Notes under the pieces: generated by a model | Database searches by the model: none | Told to the model about the DNA's origin: nothing | The model's input: only the letters and a program-made list of their open reading frames with translations | Origin: Timema cristinae | Lineage: Eukaryota > Arthropoda > Insecta > Phasmatodea > Timematidae | Direction: 5' to 3' | NCBI GenBank assembly: GCA_039000515.1 | Contig: JBCFYV010000863.1 | Span: 30,254-94,253 of the forward strand | Length of the DNA stretch: 64,000 nt | Made by a program: the position numbers and the translations under genes | Shown here: positions 1-13,200 of the stretch, piece by piece | Layout: every line of letters begins with the position of its first letter | Position numbering within the stretch: the first letter of the stretch is position 1

Positions 1-3000
1 TAGAGCTCCTCCCTGTAACAACATGTGAATAGACTCCCCCCATTAACAGCATGTAGACTTGAGCCCACCCGGTTTTTAACAGCATTAACATTACAGTCCC
101 CCCGTTAACGCATGTAGACATTAGAGCTCCCCCTTTTTAACGCATGTAGACTTTAGGCCCCCCCCATGAACGCAGTAGACTTTACAGCTCCCCCGGAACA
201 GCTGTGACATTAGAGCCCCCCCATGTAACAGCATGTAGACATTAATCCCCCCCCGTGTAACAAAATTAGAATTAAGGCCCCCCGTGTAACAACATGTGAC
301 TTAGGGCCCCCCGGGGTTAACACATGAGACATTAGAGTCCCCCCGTGAAACAGCATGTAGCATAAGCCCCCCCTGTGTAAAAAACTGTAGACATTAGAGC
401 TCCCCCCTTGAACGCATGTAGACATTAACCCCCCCCGTGTAAAGCAGTAGACATGAGCCCCCCCCGTGTAACAACATGTAGACATAGAGTTTTCCCCTGT
501 AACAGATTAGAATAACCCCCCCCCATGTAAACATGAGACATTAGACTCCCCCGTGTAACGAAATGTAGAATAGACTCCCCCCGTGTAACGCTTGACATAG
601 AGCCCACCCATGTAACAGCTGTAGACATTAAGCCCCCCCCTGTAACAGCATGTAACATAAGCTCCTCCCCTGTAACAACATTTAACATAGAGCTCCCCCC
701 CATTAACGCATTAGCATTAGAGCTTCACCCGTGTAACACTGTAGACATTAGGCTCCCCCCCGGTAACAGCATGTAGACAAAGAGCTCCACCCTTTTAAAT
801 TGCATTAACATAGAGCTCCCCCCCTTTTTAACACATGTAGACTTAAGTCCACCCTTTTTTAACAGATGTAGACTTTAGAGCCCCCCCATGTAACCATATA
901 ACTTAAGCTCCACCCGGTAACACATGTAACTAGAGCTCCACCCTTAACAGCATGTAGACAAAAGCTCCCCCCAGAAACAGCATGTAGACTTTAGAGTCCC
1001 CCCGTGTAACAGCATGTAACATTAAGCCCCCCAAAAAAATGTAACACATGTAACAAAAGCTCCCCCGTGTAACACATTTTAGAATTTAGAGCTTCCCCCC
1101 AGTAACAGCATGTAACTTTTGAGCCCCCCCTGTAACCAGTAGACATTTTAAAAGAGGGGCTCCCCCCCATTACAGCATGTAGAATTACAGCTCCCCCCGG
1201 TTAACCATTTAGACATTAGAGCTCCCCCCATGTACCATGAGAATAGAGCTCCCCCCTTTAAAAAATTTAAACATGTAGCCCTTGGATCCCCCTGTAACGC
1301 ATGTAGACTTACAGCTCCCCCCTTAAACACATGTAAACATTAAAGCCCCCCCCCTGAAAACAGTTTAAACTTTAGAGCTCCACCCTGTAACACAAGAACA
1401 TAAGCTCCCCCAAGTAACACGTTAACATTAGAGCCCCCCTGTAAAAACATGTAACATAAGCTCCCCCAGTAACAGCATGTGACATTAGAGCCCCCCCATT
1501 AACAGCATGAACTTTAAGCTCCCCCCGTGTAACATCATAACATTAGACTCCCCCCGTGTAACCATGTAGACTTTTAGAGCTCCCCCAGTAACAAAAGGAA
1601 ACATAGAGCTCCCCCATGTAACAGCTTAGACTTAGACTCCCCCCTTAAAACAGCTTAGACAAAGCTCCCCCCTGTAACAGCAATGACATTAGACTCCCCC
1701 CATTTAACACATGTAACAAGACTCCCCCCTGTAACAAAAAGTAGTTTAAGCTCCCCCCTGTAACAGCATGTAGACTTAAAAACCCCCCCCTTAACAGCAT
1801 GTAACTTTAGAGCTCCCCCCGTGTACAACAGTAGACTTTTAAGGTCCCCCGTGTAAAAACATGTAACATTAGGGGCCCCCCCTGTAAAGCTGTGACATTA
1901 GACTCCCCCCGTGAACACATGTAGACATAGTCCCCTTTGTAAAAACATGTAGACTTTAGAGCCCCCCCCCTGTAACAGCAGTAACATAGAGCTCCCCCCC
2001 TGTAACAGCATGTAGACATAACCTCCCCCGTTAACAACAGGGGAGACTTAACTCCCCCCGTGTAACACATGTAGACATAGAGCTCCCCCCCTTTAACGCA
2101 TGAAAGACATTAAGCCCCCCTGTAACACATTAGACATTAAGCTCCCCCCGTGTAACGCATGAAAGACATAGAGCTCCCCCCTGTAAACATGTAGACATTA
2201 GGCCCCCCCCGGGGTTTAACACAGTAGACATTAGAGCTCCCCCCGTGTAACAGCTTCTTTAGAGCCCCCCCCATTAAAAACATGTAGACTTTAAGCCCCC
2301 CCCCTGTAACACATTAAAATTTAAGCTCCCCCCGTAAAGCAGTAACTTTAGAGCTCCCCCTGAACCATTAGATTTTAAGCTCCCCCCATGTAAAAACATG
2401 TAACATAGGCTCCCCCGTTTAACAGTAGACATAGGCTCCCCCCAGAAACAGCAGTAACATTAAGCTCCCCCTTAACAACATGTAGCTTTAAGCTCCCCCA
2501 GAACACATGTAGACTTTTAGAGTTTTCCCCCCCGTGTAACAGATGAGACATAGACCCCCCCGTGTAACACATGTAGACATAAAAGTCCCCCATGTACAGC
2601 AGTAGACATTAACTCCCCCGGTTTTAACAATTAGCATTAGAGCCCCCCCCTTTTAAACAGCTTAAACATTAGAGCTCCCCCCTGAAACGCTGGACTTTAA
2701 GCTCCCCCTTAAACAGCATTAGACAAAAGCCCCCCCTTTTAACAGCAGGACAAAGCTCCACCCCCTGAAAAAGGCTTAGGAACATTAAGCTCCCCCTGAA
2801 AACAGCTGTAGACTTTTAGACTCCCCCCTGTAACAGCATGAACTAGACTCCACCCTGTAACAGCATGAGAATAAGAGCTCCCCCCATGAAACACATTAAC
2901 ATTAGGCTCCCCCCTTAACACATGTAACATAGACTCCCCCCCCTGTAACAACATTTAGACATAGAGCTCCCCCGGTAACAGATGTAGACTTTAGAGCCCC

Positions 3001-4285
3001 CCCTGTAGCAGCATGTAAAACATTACAAACTCCCCCGTAAAACAATTTTAATTTTAACTCCCCCCATGAACCTGTAAACTTTAAGCCCCCCCTGTAACAA
3101 CATTTAGACATAGAGTCCACCCGGTAACAGCAGAGACATTAAGCTCCCCCCATGTAACCAGTGACATTAAGCCCCCCCCATTTTAACACATGTAACAAGA
3201 GCCCCCCCATTAAAAAAACTTTTTAGACATTAGAGCTCCCCCCTGTAACAGCATTTTAACATAGACCCCCCCCCTGTAACAGCATGAGACATTAGAGCTC
3301 CCCCCCATGTAACAAAAATTAGACATTTTAACCCCCCCATGAAACGCTTTGTAGACATTAGAGCTCCCCCCATGTAACGCTGAGACATAGAGCTCCCCCC
3401 CTGTAAAACATTGACATAAGCTCCCCCTTTTAACACAGAGACTAAGCCCCCCCCATGTAACACATTTAGACTTTAACTCCCCTGAACACCATGTAGACAT
3501 TAGAGCCCCCCCCATGAAAACAGCATGTAACTTTTAAAGCCCCCCCATGTAACAGCATGGACTTCCAGCTCCCCCCTGTAAAATAGAACTTTAGAGCTCC
3601 CCCCTTAACACATGAGACATAATCCCCCCCTGTAACACATTAGAATAGAGTTTCCCCCCGGGTAAACCATGTAAACATTACAGCCCCCCCTGTAACAAAC
3701 TGTAACTTGGGCCCCCCCCTGTAACAGCTGTAACATTAGACTCCCCTGTACAGCATTAACAAGAGCCCCCCCCATGTAAAAAAACTGTAGACTTAACTCC
3801 CCCCTGTAAAAACAGTAGCATAGAGCTCCCCCCATGAAACAATGTAGAAATTAGACTCCCCATGTAACAGATGTTAGACAAGAGCCCCCCCCCGTAACAG
3901 CATGTAGAAATACAGTCCCCCCTTAAAAAAATTTAGACAAAGCTCCCCCCTGAAAAAACTTTTAGACAAGACCCCCCCATGAACGATGTGACATTAAGCC
4001 CCCCCATAACACATTAAAACATTAGGCTCCCCCCTGTACAGCTGTAGACAAGAGCTCCCCCCCCCGTGTAACAGAGTGGACATAGACCCCCCCCCCGTAA
4101 CAGCATGAAAGACTTTGGGCTCCCCCTGTAACCATGTTGGCATTAGAGCCCCCCCCTGTAAAAACATGTAGACTTTAGAGCCCCCCGTAAAAAACCTTTT
4201 AACATAGAAACCCCCCCCGTGAAACAGCATGAAGACATTAGAGCCCCCCCCCTTAACAGCATGAACATTAAGCCCCCCCTCCTCA
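1..4285. repeat. 33-bp minisatellite array (noisy), about 125 copies
   Basis: The whole stretch repeats a unit of about 33 bases: a purine part (AGAGCT), a C-run of 5-8, then TGTAACAGCATGTAGACATT. Copies vary by small indels and by C, A or T runs of changing length, which looks like consensus error on top of real divergence. Because 33 is divisible by three, the minus strand gives long open frames with an 11-residue period (MSTCCYMGGAL-like); these follow from the period and are not genes. The array begins before the window. It ends near 4,285, where the sequence becomes non-repetitive. Confidence 0.95.
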
Positions 4286-4387
4286 AGCGTTACGAGTTTA
4301 AAAGGGCGATCCATTTGATACCTTTTCTAAAGTGACAGCTGTAGCACTCAAAAAACGTAGGTTTTGGAAACATATTTTTGGGTAACT

Positions 4388-4583
4388 TTTCCGGGGGCGC
4401 TGGTCTAACTTCATTCACTGTTAAACTAGGCCCGATACGGGAGATTGAGGTTCGAATCCTGGTAGGGTACTGGGGGAGTTATTCAAAATTGTTTTTATCT
4501 CTCCTTCCACGAAAAATTCGGGGACACTTATTTTAATTGAACGTGATCACCCCAAACTAAAAAACGTAGTTATGACAACGCGT
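4388..4583 (+). mobile_element. SINE family A, degraded copy
   Basis: It matches the clean family A copy at 55,665 in order: a tRNA-like head, a B-box-like GAGGTTCGAATCC, the GGTAGGGTACTGGGGGAG block, the TCTCCTTCCACG block, and a decayed tail (ACCCCAAAC then GTAGTTATGAC) corresponding to the CCCGAACGGGTAGTAAGAC tail of the clean copy. The differences are indels and homopolymers, so age and sequencing error cannot be separated. No target-site duplication was found. Confidence 0.6.
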
Positions 4584-6435
4584 GAAACCCCGAACACCGA
4601 ACGGTAGAAAGGCCCTTGCAAAAAAAAAATAAAAAAAAAGACCTTTCATGAAAAGGACTATAGAAGTAAATAAAATTTTTTGAAATTCGAAATTGTTTTT
4701 TTCACAAAGACTCTTTATGGACCCCGGGAATGGAGCAAAACATTTTTTGGGAAAGGGAATTCGTGAGACAATTTTGTTCAAGGAATTTTAGACGTACAAG
4801 GGGTTTATTTTTGAGGGAGTGACAGTGCATAAAACCCCCCCCCCTGAGGGTAGTTTTTTTTACAAGGGAATGGAAACCTCAACTTTACCAATCTTTCCCA
4901 TCCGAGACCCAAAGCTTCATCACAATCACCCAAACACCACAATTTTTCCCCCAAGTGTAACCCCGGGTTCAACTAACCTGGGACTGTAGTTTTAATTTTT
5001 TTGGTTATATTCCCTTAAAACTGGGTGAATCTTTTAGTGTTGACATTTCACGCCAAAACGCGGAAGCCAAAACTGTGGGGGGGGGTTTTTTTTTTTCTGG
5101 TCTATTTTCAGCCTGCGCGTTGTTTTTTCATGGGAATTCACACACTTAACCCCAGGGATATTAAAGGAAAAAAAAAACAGGTCATAAACTAGTTTGATAT
5201 ATTTTAAATGGGAAAGAACATCGATTAACAAAATTTATCACAGTCAAATGAAAGACTTTAATAAGGGGGGAAAGGGGTAAACTACTGAAAACCATACAAA
5301 CCTATGGCATGGGGAAACCTAATGCCGGGACACGAAAAATTTAAGTTAAATTAAGTAACTTAACGTAACGCTCACTTAAAGTTAACTTAATTATTTGGGG
5401 ATCACGATTTACTTAACTTAAGTAAAACTCGAGCAAAACTATCATTCCGGTAGATCTGTGGGTTTTTTACATTTGTAAAGTGATTTTCGTGAATGTTTAC
5501 AGTTTTAAATCAATAAAAAATTTTTTATTATTAAACTTTTTTTAAAATTTATTTTTCCCTATTTAATGTCTGATCACTAAACTTACGCTAAAGAGTAAAC
5601 TTGGGATAAAACCAAAAAAGACTTACAAATGCCCTTTGGGCGCACTCCATAATGATTGGCTGGTTTTGATACGTGATTTCCCTTCAGTAATAAGTAAAAT
5701 AAAAACCCCCAAACTCTCTTACTTTAAGTTTAAATGCAGTAAATTAAATTAAGTGCACGTGACCCCCTTCCCTTTAAACACACGAGGGGGTCCTTTAGTT
5801 AATTACGTTAAGTTAACGTTTAAATTGATCGGGGAAACCCCACAAAAAGGAAGCATGCCCGGGTTTTCATCTTCATCCTAAGAAACCTTGATGCGTTGGG
5901 GTAAGATCATTGGGCCCCTGAGAGACTAACGAACTGGATGGAAAAAAACAAAAAGACTTTGGCTATACTTTGTTTGATAGATTCTTATTTAAAACAACTA
6001 AAAGTAAAAAAAAAGCATATTTGGGGTTTAAGGGCATATTTTCCGCCACACTCCATACTAACGGCCTAGGGGGAGGGAAAATACACTTTCCACAAACCCC
6101 TGTCAGTTACTCCCGTTTTGGTTTACCCGGTAAGGGGAAGTCCCCGGGTTTCGAATAAACCCGCCGGGGCACTTAAGGCAAGGGTTACCTACTATGGAGG
6201 TAAAAACGATTCGTGTGGCATGCCCAACAAAAAATAAATAATCAAAATAAATAAACTTTTCCCAAAAATGGTATCTTTTTTTTGAGTATTTGGGGTTTTT
6301 GACATTCGATTTCATGTCTAAATGAAATTTATTTAATGTTAAAAAATCTTGGCATATTGTGCGCTGTTTTAAAAAAACAAGTAAACTACCTGATTAGCAA
6401 AATGAATAACAAATTTTTTTTTTAATTTTAACATA
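4584..6435. other. AT-rich unique DNA, no gene seen; possible MITE remnant inside
   Basis: There is no convincing coding frame. A perfect 12-bp inverted pair, AACTTAACGTAA at 5,357-5,368 and TTACGTTAAGTT at 5,803-5,814, brackets about 430 bases rich in TTAAGTTAA-like words, and includes a perfect stem of GACCCCCT and AGGGGGTC at 5,761-5,792. This could be an old non-autonomous DNA transposon, but no target-site duplication was seen. Short GCRCACTCCATA-like segments near 5,641 and 6,047 may belong to one interspersed family. All open frames here are short and homopolymer-rich. Confidence 0.4.
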
Positions 6436-6912
6436 CAGTCAACTCTCTTCTACGACCTTTTACTTCCCTGGGAAAAGGGGCGTTTTTTCGAAGGGGGCGT
6501 TATTGGGAAATTTTAACAGTTTTTTCCCCCCTACATTGTTCACAAAATCAAACCAAAATAGTAAACCAAATCTAGAATCAAATAACAATGGAAAACATGC
6601 CCGGCCGTGATTTGCGGGGGTCCCCGCGGGGAAACATTGTTTGCTTGTGGGGGGGGTGGGGCAAGTCAATTTTTATTGGCTGGCATTGATGAGGTGGTGC
6701 TATTTTTATACCTGACCCCCCCCATTTTGTAATTTCAGGCCACAAAGAAAAATTTTAAAAGCAGCGACCTAAATAAATGCAACAAAAATTTTTACAGCCG
6801 TTTCCTTAAAACTTTTCAACTTTTTCCCCACATTTTTCACGGTTTCCCCAAAAAGGGTCGTTTCTTTGAAAGGGGGGTATTCCCGGGGGTTTTGTAGAAT
6901 CGAGATTGACTG
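6436..6912. mobile_element. TIR MITE of mariner/pogo type, 477 bp, TA-flanked
   Basis: The left end starts CAGTCAACTCTCTTCTACG. The right end, read on the minus strand, starts CAGTCAATCTCGATTCTAC. Similarity continues inward through a CCYGGGAA block and a TTTCRAAG block, giving imperfect terminal inverted repeats of roughly 60 bases. Both ends are bordered by TA (6,434-6,435 and 6,913-6,914), the target site duplicated by the Tc1/mariner/pogo superfamily. At 477 bp with no transposase frame it would be non-autonomous and depend on an enzyme encoded elsewhere. Assignment to pogo/Tigger rather than another mariner group rests on the CAGTC...CTCGATT style of end only. Confidence 0.6.
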
Positions 6913-7344
6913 TATACAGTAGAATTTGAATAAATTCCACTTTTGGGTTTCTTCGAAAAATTGAAAAGTTTTTATCCCAACTTGATTTTTTCAAGAAATT
7001 TTCTACCTATAAAATATAAAATATAACATTTAATTCGAATTTTAATGAAAAATTTGGACAAAAGAAGCCTATACATTGTTAAAAAAATTTTTTTATTATT
7101 TTAAACCTGCTCAACAATGGTGGGGAAAGCTGCAGATGGGGAAATTTTTGAAGAAGTAAAGAACAAAAAATATCCAAGAATCCTCTGATAAAGAAAGAGC
7201 CCCCACACCAAAATAGAAAAACCAAAACATTCCGTTTCTGAACAATTGCATTGGTAAAAACTGGTAAGATTTCCCGAATCACAACCAATTAAAATAAAAC
7301 AAAATTTAAAGTAATGTTAATGTTAAATTTTATTTTTTGAGGGA
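6913..7344. other. AT-rich spacer, no gene seen
   Basis: Low-complexity AT-rich DNA. A CAGTAGAATTTG word directly after the MITE's right TA could be the end of a second element of the same type, but no partner end was found. Confidence 0.5.
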
Positions 7345-7640
7345 CTTGTGGCAGGGGGAAATATCAGCTTCTGTGCTGGGGGGTTTGGAGTTCGATCCAG
7401 CAAGATTTAATTTATTGCCAAAAACCATTTCCTTTACCTTGGCAAGACGTGTATTAATCCAACTTGGGAAAGTGGGGGGTGCCGGGGCCCCACCGTGGTT
7501 CGGGTCCCCCGTTTTAAAATTAGGTCCCCCCTTCTCACAATCACCCCCCATTACACGTACGTTTAAACCTAAAAAATGGGAGTAAGACCGGCGCAATAAA
7601 ATAAATAAAATAAAAAATAATAATAAAAATAATGACAAAA
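7345..7640 (+). mobile_element. SINE family B, noisy copy
   Basis: It carries the family B landmarks in order: a head with a B-box-like GTTCGATCC, the CCTTTACCTTGGCAAGACGTG block, the CACCGTGGTTCGGGTCCC block, AGGTCCCCC, CACAATCACCCCCCATTACA, and a degraded tail GGGAGTAAGACCGGCGCAATAA followed by A/T repeats. It parallels the clean copy at 59,728. Antisense and sense open frames here are by-products of the SINE. Confidence 0.75.
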
Positions 7641-7989
7641 TAAATAAATTATTATTAAGAAAAAGCAAATTCAACGAATTAAAATAACTATTTTTTAAAA
7701 AGTAATGAAAAAAACGATTTAATCTAAGTTTTGTATTTACCAAGTTTTTTAATTTGTGTTTAAGTTTTATTCTTTTTCCATGTGGTATGAAAGGTTATGT
7801 ATGTTTTATATAGCACTAAATTATTAAATTGTCACCTATACAGTTCAAACCCTTTAGCTATCCCCGTGCCACTAACTAAATTTAACATTCATTTTCCCAA
7901 GTTCAACAAATTTTTTTTAAAAAATTTACAGTCCCAAGGGCACATTTTATTATCTCAAAAAACACCCCCCCCAATTCACCTACTAATTT
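7641..7989. other. AT-rich spacer, nothing recognised
   Basis: AT-rich DNA between the SINE tail and the next minisatellite. The last 60 or so bases already contain monomer-like words (CCCAAGGGCACA). Confidence 0.4.
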
Positions 7990-10735
7990 AAAAATTCATT
8001 TTGGGGCCCAAAAAAAAACTAGGGTATTCAAAAATTCAGCCTTTCCCCAGTGTCAATTTTGGGGGATTTTAAAATTTAGCTAGTCCCCCCGGGACACTAG
8101 ACTATTTGCAATCATTTGTCCCCCAAATGTCATCTAGGGGGGTTCAAAATTTTTTCCCGCCCCCGTGTCCCCAATTGGGGTTTTTTCAACATTTAGCTAA
8201 CCCAAGTTTTCCCCTTTACTATTCAAAAACCCAAAAAATTTTTTTTCCCCCTGTCAACTATATTTTTTAAAATTCCCCCAATCCCAAGGGGACACTATAT
8301 TTGTTTTAACATTTAGCTTGTCCCAAATGTCACACGACTATTTTAAAATTTAAACAAAATCCCCAAAGGGACACTAGAAATTTGTTTAATATTCAGTTTG
8401 CCCAAGTCCCCTGACAGTTTTAACATTCAGCCCCAGTCCCCCTGTCACCTAATTATTTTAACAATCTTGTCCCCCAAATTTACATTTGGGTTTCCAAAAA
8501 TTTTTGCTTTCCCAAAGGGGAAACTTTCTAGTTTTAACTTTTTAGTCCCAAGTGTCACAAGGGTAGTTCAACATTCACAAAACCCAAAGGCACATTGGGG
8601 AAAATTTAAAAAATTTTCTATCCCAAATGTCACACTAATATTTAACCCAAAAAATTGTCCCAATGTCCACTAAAATTTGGGGTTTAAAATTCCTAGCCCA
8701 ATGTCAATTGGGTTATCTCAACCCCCTTTGCTTTTTCCCCAAATGTCACACTAACTTTTTAACAACAGTTGTCCCAATGCCCCTTGGGTTTTTTTCAAAA
8801 TTTTTCTAGTCCCAATGTCACATAGACAATTCAAAAAATCAGTTAGTCCCAAGTGTCACACAGAAAATTTTTAACATTCAGCATCCCCGTGTACATTGGA
8901 TTATTTCAACTTTACTAGCCCCAAATTCACATTGGGTTATTTCAACATTTTTGCATCCCCCCAAAAAGGGCACAATAACTAGTTCAACATTTCCATCCCC
9001 CAATGTCAACAATAGTTTTCCCTTTTGCGTCCCAAGTGCACACTAATTAGTTCAAAATTTTTTCTTTCCAAGTGTCACACAGTTTGTTAATTTCACCATC
9101 CCCAAAAAATCACACTAATTGTTTAAATTTCCCAATCCCAATTCACACTAATTTGTTCAAAAATCAATTTTTTTTCCCAATGTAAAAAAACAAAATTTAA
9201 ATTTAGCTAGCCCAAGTGTCAAAAATTGGGTTATTCAAAAATTTTGCTATCCCAAGTGTCACCTAAACTAGTTTCAACTTTTGCTAACCCCTGCACCTAG
9301 ATTAAATTTCCCAAACTTTGTTTCCCCAAAGTCCAATGGGGGTTTTCTCAACATTTGCTTTCCCAAAAGTACATAGATAAATTTAACATTAATCCCAATG
9401 TCTACAACATTCAACAACCTGCCCAAATGTCACACATACTTTTCAACATTCACTTCCCCCTGTCATACTTTAAATTAAAAATTAGGCCAAAATTCTACTG
9501 ATATTCAACTTCAGCAGTCCCAAGTTATACTAGATAGTTCAAAATCCTATCCCCAATTCACACTATACGTTCAACATTAGTACCCCAATTTATACTAGAC
9601 TATTTTAAATTACTATCCCAATGTTCCCAAAACTAGTTAACATTTACTAGTCCCCCAATTCATACAGGCTAGTTAAAATTTAGCATTCCCGTTTACATTT
9701 GGGTTTTTCAACATTTTCTTTTCCCAAAATTCACAAACCCCCATTCAACAAAAATTTTCCCAATGTCACCAATTTTTTCAAAATTGCATCCCCAAATGTC
9801 CAATTGGTTATTTAACATTTAGCAGACCCAAGGCACCTAACTAGTTTAACATTCCATTCAATTCCACTAATATTTAACATTTAGCTTGTCCCAAGGCCCA
9901 GACAGTTTAAAAATCGTTTCCCAATGTCAATTGGATTATTTCAACATTTGCTTGTCCCCAATTTACACTAATTTTTAAAAATCACTGTCCCCAATTCACT
10001 TTTGGAAAATTTTTAAAATTTAGCTAGACCCAAGGCAACTAACATTTTAACATTCAAGTCTAAGTGTCACATAAAAAAAGTTCAACATTCAGCTTGCCCA
10101 AGTGTCACACTGAAAGTTCAACAATCTTTTTTCCCAATTTTACACTAGACATTCAACTTTAGTTTTTTCCCCCAATGTCCCAAAAGCTAGTTAAAAAAAT
10201 CCCCACCCCGTGTCACTTGGGGTTTTTTCAACTTTAGTTGTCCCCAAATGTCACCTAGATTTAAATTCAGCGTCCAAGGGCACACTAAAGTTCAACTTCA
10301 CAACCAAGGCACTTGGTTTTTCAACATTCGTTGTCCCAAGTTCACCAAATAGTTAAAATCTTGCCCAAAGTGTCACAGGGATTACTAACTTTCGCTACCC
10401 CCAATTTTCCCTGATTGTTTCAACTTAGCTTTCCCCAAAGGTCCCCCAGTTATTCAAAACATTAGCCCAAGTGTAAAATTGGGGGATTATCTAACTTCAG
10501 CCCAAGTTCCACAGCTTTAACTTGTTTGCCCCCAAGGTACTTGGGGATTTTTTTAACATTGAAGCCCCTAGGTACTTGGATTATTTTAAACATTCAGCTA
10601 GTCCAAGTGTCACAAGATTAGTTCAACAATCAGCTAGTCCCAAGTGTCACATTGGATTTTTAAACATTTCAGCTTGTCCCAAGTGTCATACTAGACTGTT
10701 AAACAATCAGTTAGTCCCAAGTGTAATACTGGTCG
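7990..10735. repeat. 39-bp minisatellite array (noisy), about 70 copies
   Basis: The unit is about 39 bases: TTCAACATTCAGCTAGTCCC, then AAGTGTCACACTAGACTAG. Copies at the right end (10,590-10,730) are cleanest and show the unit well; copies further left are broken by T, A and C runs. The right border is abrupt at about 10,735, where the sequence quality also improves. No coding potential. Confidence 0.9.
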
Positions 10736-12640
10736 GAAAAGTTTTCACCCCTTCTTGGCCGAGTGTTTTTTCCTGAATTGTCGTTCCAATCTCTCTTCAG
10801 TAAAAGCGGTTGCATTTTTTCTAAGCTCTGCCTACCTTGTCCCTACCTCAATAGTTGTGTTATTAAAGGAGCTATCTGATATTTAGGAATAAGGACTGTA
10901 GAAATTTAAAATGTTCCGGGATGGAAATTCTCAGTGGTAAATCCCCTTCCATTCACTGAACGAATATTTTTAAAACCTTTTCCTCCCCATAACCGGCAAT
11001 CCATTATGTTGGAGTCTGACGCCCTGGCCCATGTATCGATAATATGGGTAAGCGTGTTACTTTTTAATTGTCACTAAATCAAATATTCACAAGAAAAATA
11101 CTTCCCACACTTTGGTAATATCGTTTTACTATGGTGTGTTACCGAACGTGTTTTCCCCTTAGTCCCCTAGGTCGTTTTAAGAACAGTTGACTAGCGTCAC
11201 CCGCGTAGTTGAAAAATTTACTGGCGGATTACTACATCCCGCCCATCCGAGTCCCATCAATTATTCCCCTATTGTTGGGATTACTAACTTAGGGGATTAC
11301 ATCCCCGGTGTAAGCACTGGAGTTAACTTCAATTAGCTGCCTACCTTTGAAATCGTACTAGAAACCGCCACTGGAAGAGAATGTATTAGTTATAAGGCTC
11401 TAAAACCAATTACATTGAATTGAGGTTAAGTAATGGTTGCTGAAATGTATTTTAAAAAAAAAACTGTGGTTTTATTAATATTAATATATGCTATAATCTA
11501 TAAATGCATAGTAAGGACTATCTTGTAGCAAACATTAATGATGTCCTAATGTCACAATAATCTACGAGAATTTAAACAATGTAAATTTATCTAAAACAAT
11601 TAAGTTATGAATAAAAATGTGTTTCTTGAGCCCCTCTGTATTATATTATTCCCGAGAAACCACAGTTTGTGCCTAGACAATAGTTTCAACTAAGATAACT
11701 AAACATCATATCCTCTGAAACAAGAAATTTTTAATATTTGAGAAGAGAACAGAAATTTTCCCACTTACATAATCTATGAGATAAATCCTATTCTTGACAG
11801 TCCACAAAGAAAGATTGACTACTTGCGAGTAACCCCCATCATCCAGAAGTTAAAATAAATTTTTTACAAAAAGTCGCCCTCGCTCTTTAACTCGGGGAGC
11901 TCGTTAATGTTTTGCTGTATCTAAAAAGGGGTTTTTGTTATGTCATTCTTACATATTTAAATTATAAAAACGACTCAGAGTTTTTAAATGTTTTATGTTT
12001 AGTTTTAAATTTAAGTAGATTTTAATCATTTCAATAATCTTATTGGAACGTAGCTTCGGGAAGCTTCGTGTAAGATCGTGATGGTCGTTTGTACTTTTTC
12101 GATATGCAGTTCCATAAAGCACCGAGGAGGGAATTGTGACAAAACTGAACATTATCTATTTTGTTGACTTTGAATGTTAGTTTTGTTTTTTTTACGCTAT
12201 CTTTGTTATTAATAAAAAATAATTTAATGAATCAATTGTATCTAGTTTTATATAATACAAATTACATTTAGGAATTAATTTGTCGAAAATTATTATTATT
12301 ATTATTTTTTTTGGTACTAAATATCTAGGACTATAATCTGACAAGGTGAACCATTTGGAAGAAACATCCAGAATGCATTGGGAATCTTCCTGTATCAACA
12401 CTATTTACAGCGTGTTTAAATATTACGCTGTTTACAACATTGAATAAATAAAATCCGTCACGGACCATCGAAATTAGTTCAAGTAGTCTTGATATCTGAG
12501 AGAAATTTGATATGAAGGTCCTCAATACATTTTTTAGATTACTTGCCAGTTATCTCACTCGTATTCAACATTTACTGGTAGCGTCTAATGTTCCGCAACT
12601 ATTACAATTTTCACCAACTCGAATTTGGAAACAACTTAGC
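10736..12640. other. Clean unique AT-rich DNA, no gene seen
   Basis: This part lacks the homopolymer noise of its surroundings. Three minus-strand frames of 64-69 codons lie between 11,949 and 12,525, but they overlap, have AT-driven composition and show no family resemblance, so they are not called. A short ATT run is at about 12,292-12,307. Confidence 0.5.
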
Positions 12641-12641
12641 A

Positions 12642-12735
12642 GTAATAAAAAATAATAATAAAAATAATAATATAATAATAAAATATAATAAAAAATAATA
12701 AAAAAAATCATAATAATAATAATAACAATAATAAC
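12642..12735. repeat. AAT-type microsatellite, interrupted
   Basis: Imperfect AAT/AATA repeats. It resembles the (AAT)n tails of the SINEs here and may be a relic SINE tail, although no SINE body is visible next to it. Confidence 0.75.
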
Positions 12736-12867
12736 TAACATTGTTAAATAAGAATGAGTTGTTTTATTCGGCTCAAAAACTTCATTTGGTTAAATTTTAA
12801 CCTAATTAAACTAAAAGTATTCATTGGTTGAGTATCTATATTATTGTTAATAAAAAACTGTTAAGGG

Positions 12868-13200
12868 TGGGCCCCGGGGGGTCTAGGGGTAAGGGGTGTC
12901 AGACTTCTTGCTGGGGTCCAGGGGTTTAAATCCTCGGCCCCGGGGAAAGTTTATCTGATTGCCCAAACCCTTCCTTCACCTCTGACAAGCCATCTTGTTA
13001 ATGTGGGGAGTGCCAGGCCACCACCGTGGTTCGGATTCCACGTTAAACTGTAGGTCCTCCATTTTCATTCACAATCACCCTACCATTTACACGTTGCGTA
13101 AGTTTCTATAACCCGAACGGGTAGTAAGACGCGGTGCTAATAATAAATTAATAATAATAAAATAATAATATAAAATAATAATAATATAATAAGAGTATAA
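12868..13200 (+). mobile_element. SINE family B with AAT tail
   Basis: A nearly full family B element. It has a tRNA-like head (GGTCTAGGGGTAAGG, the A-box region), a decayed B box, CCTTCACCTCTGACAAG, CCACCGTGGTTCGGATTCCA, TAGGTCCTCCATTTTC, CACAATCACCCTACC, and the tail CCCGAACGGGTAGTAAGAC followed by an AAT-rich tract. The tail matches that of family A almost exactly, which suggests a shared LINE partner. Mild homopolymer noise is seen in the head. Confidence 0.85.

Noticed and set aside
1..4285. Several minus-strand frames with MSTCCYMGGAL-like repeats
   Set aside because: They are by-products of the 33-bp minisatellite and are cut at random by indels.
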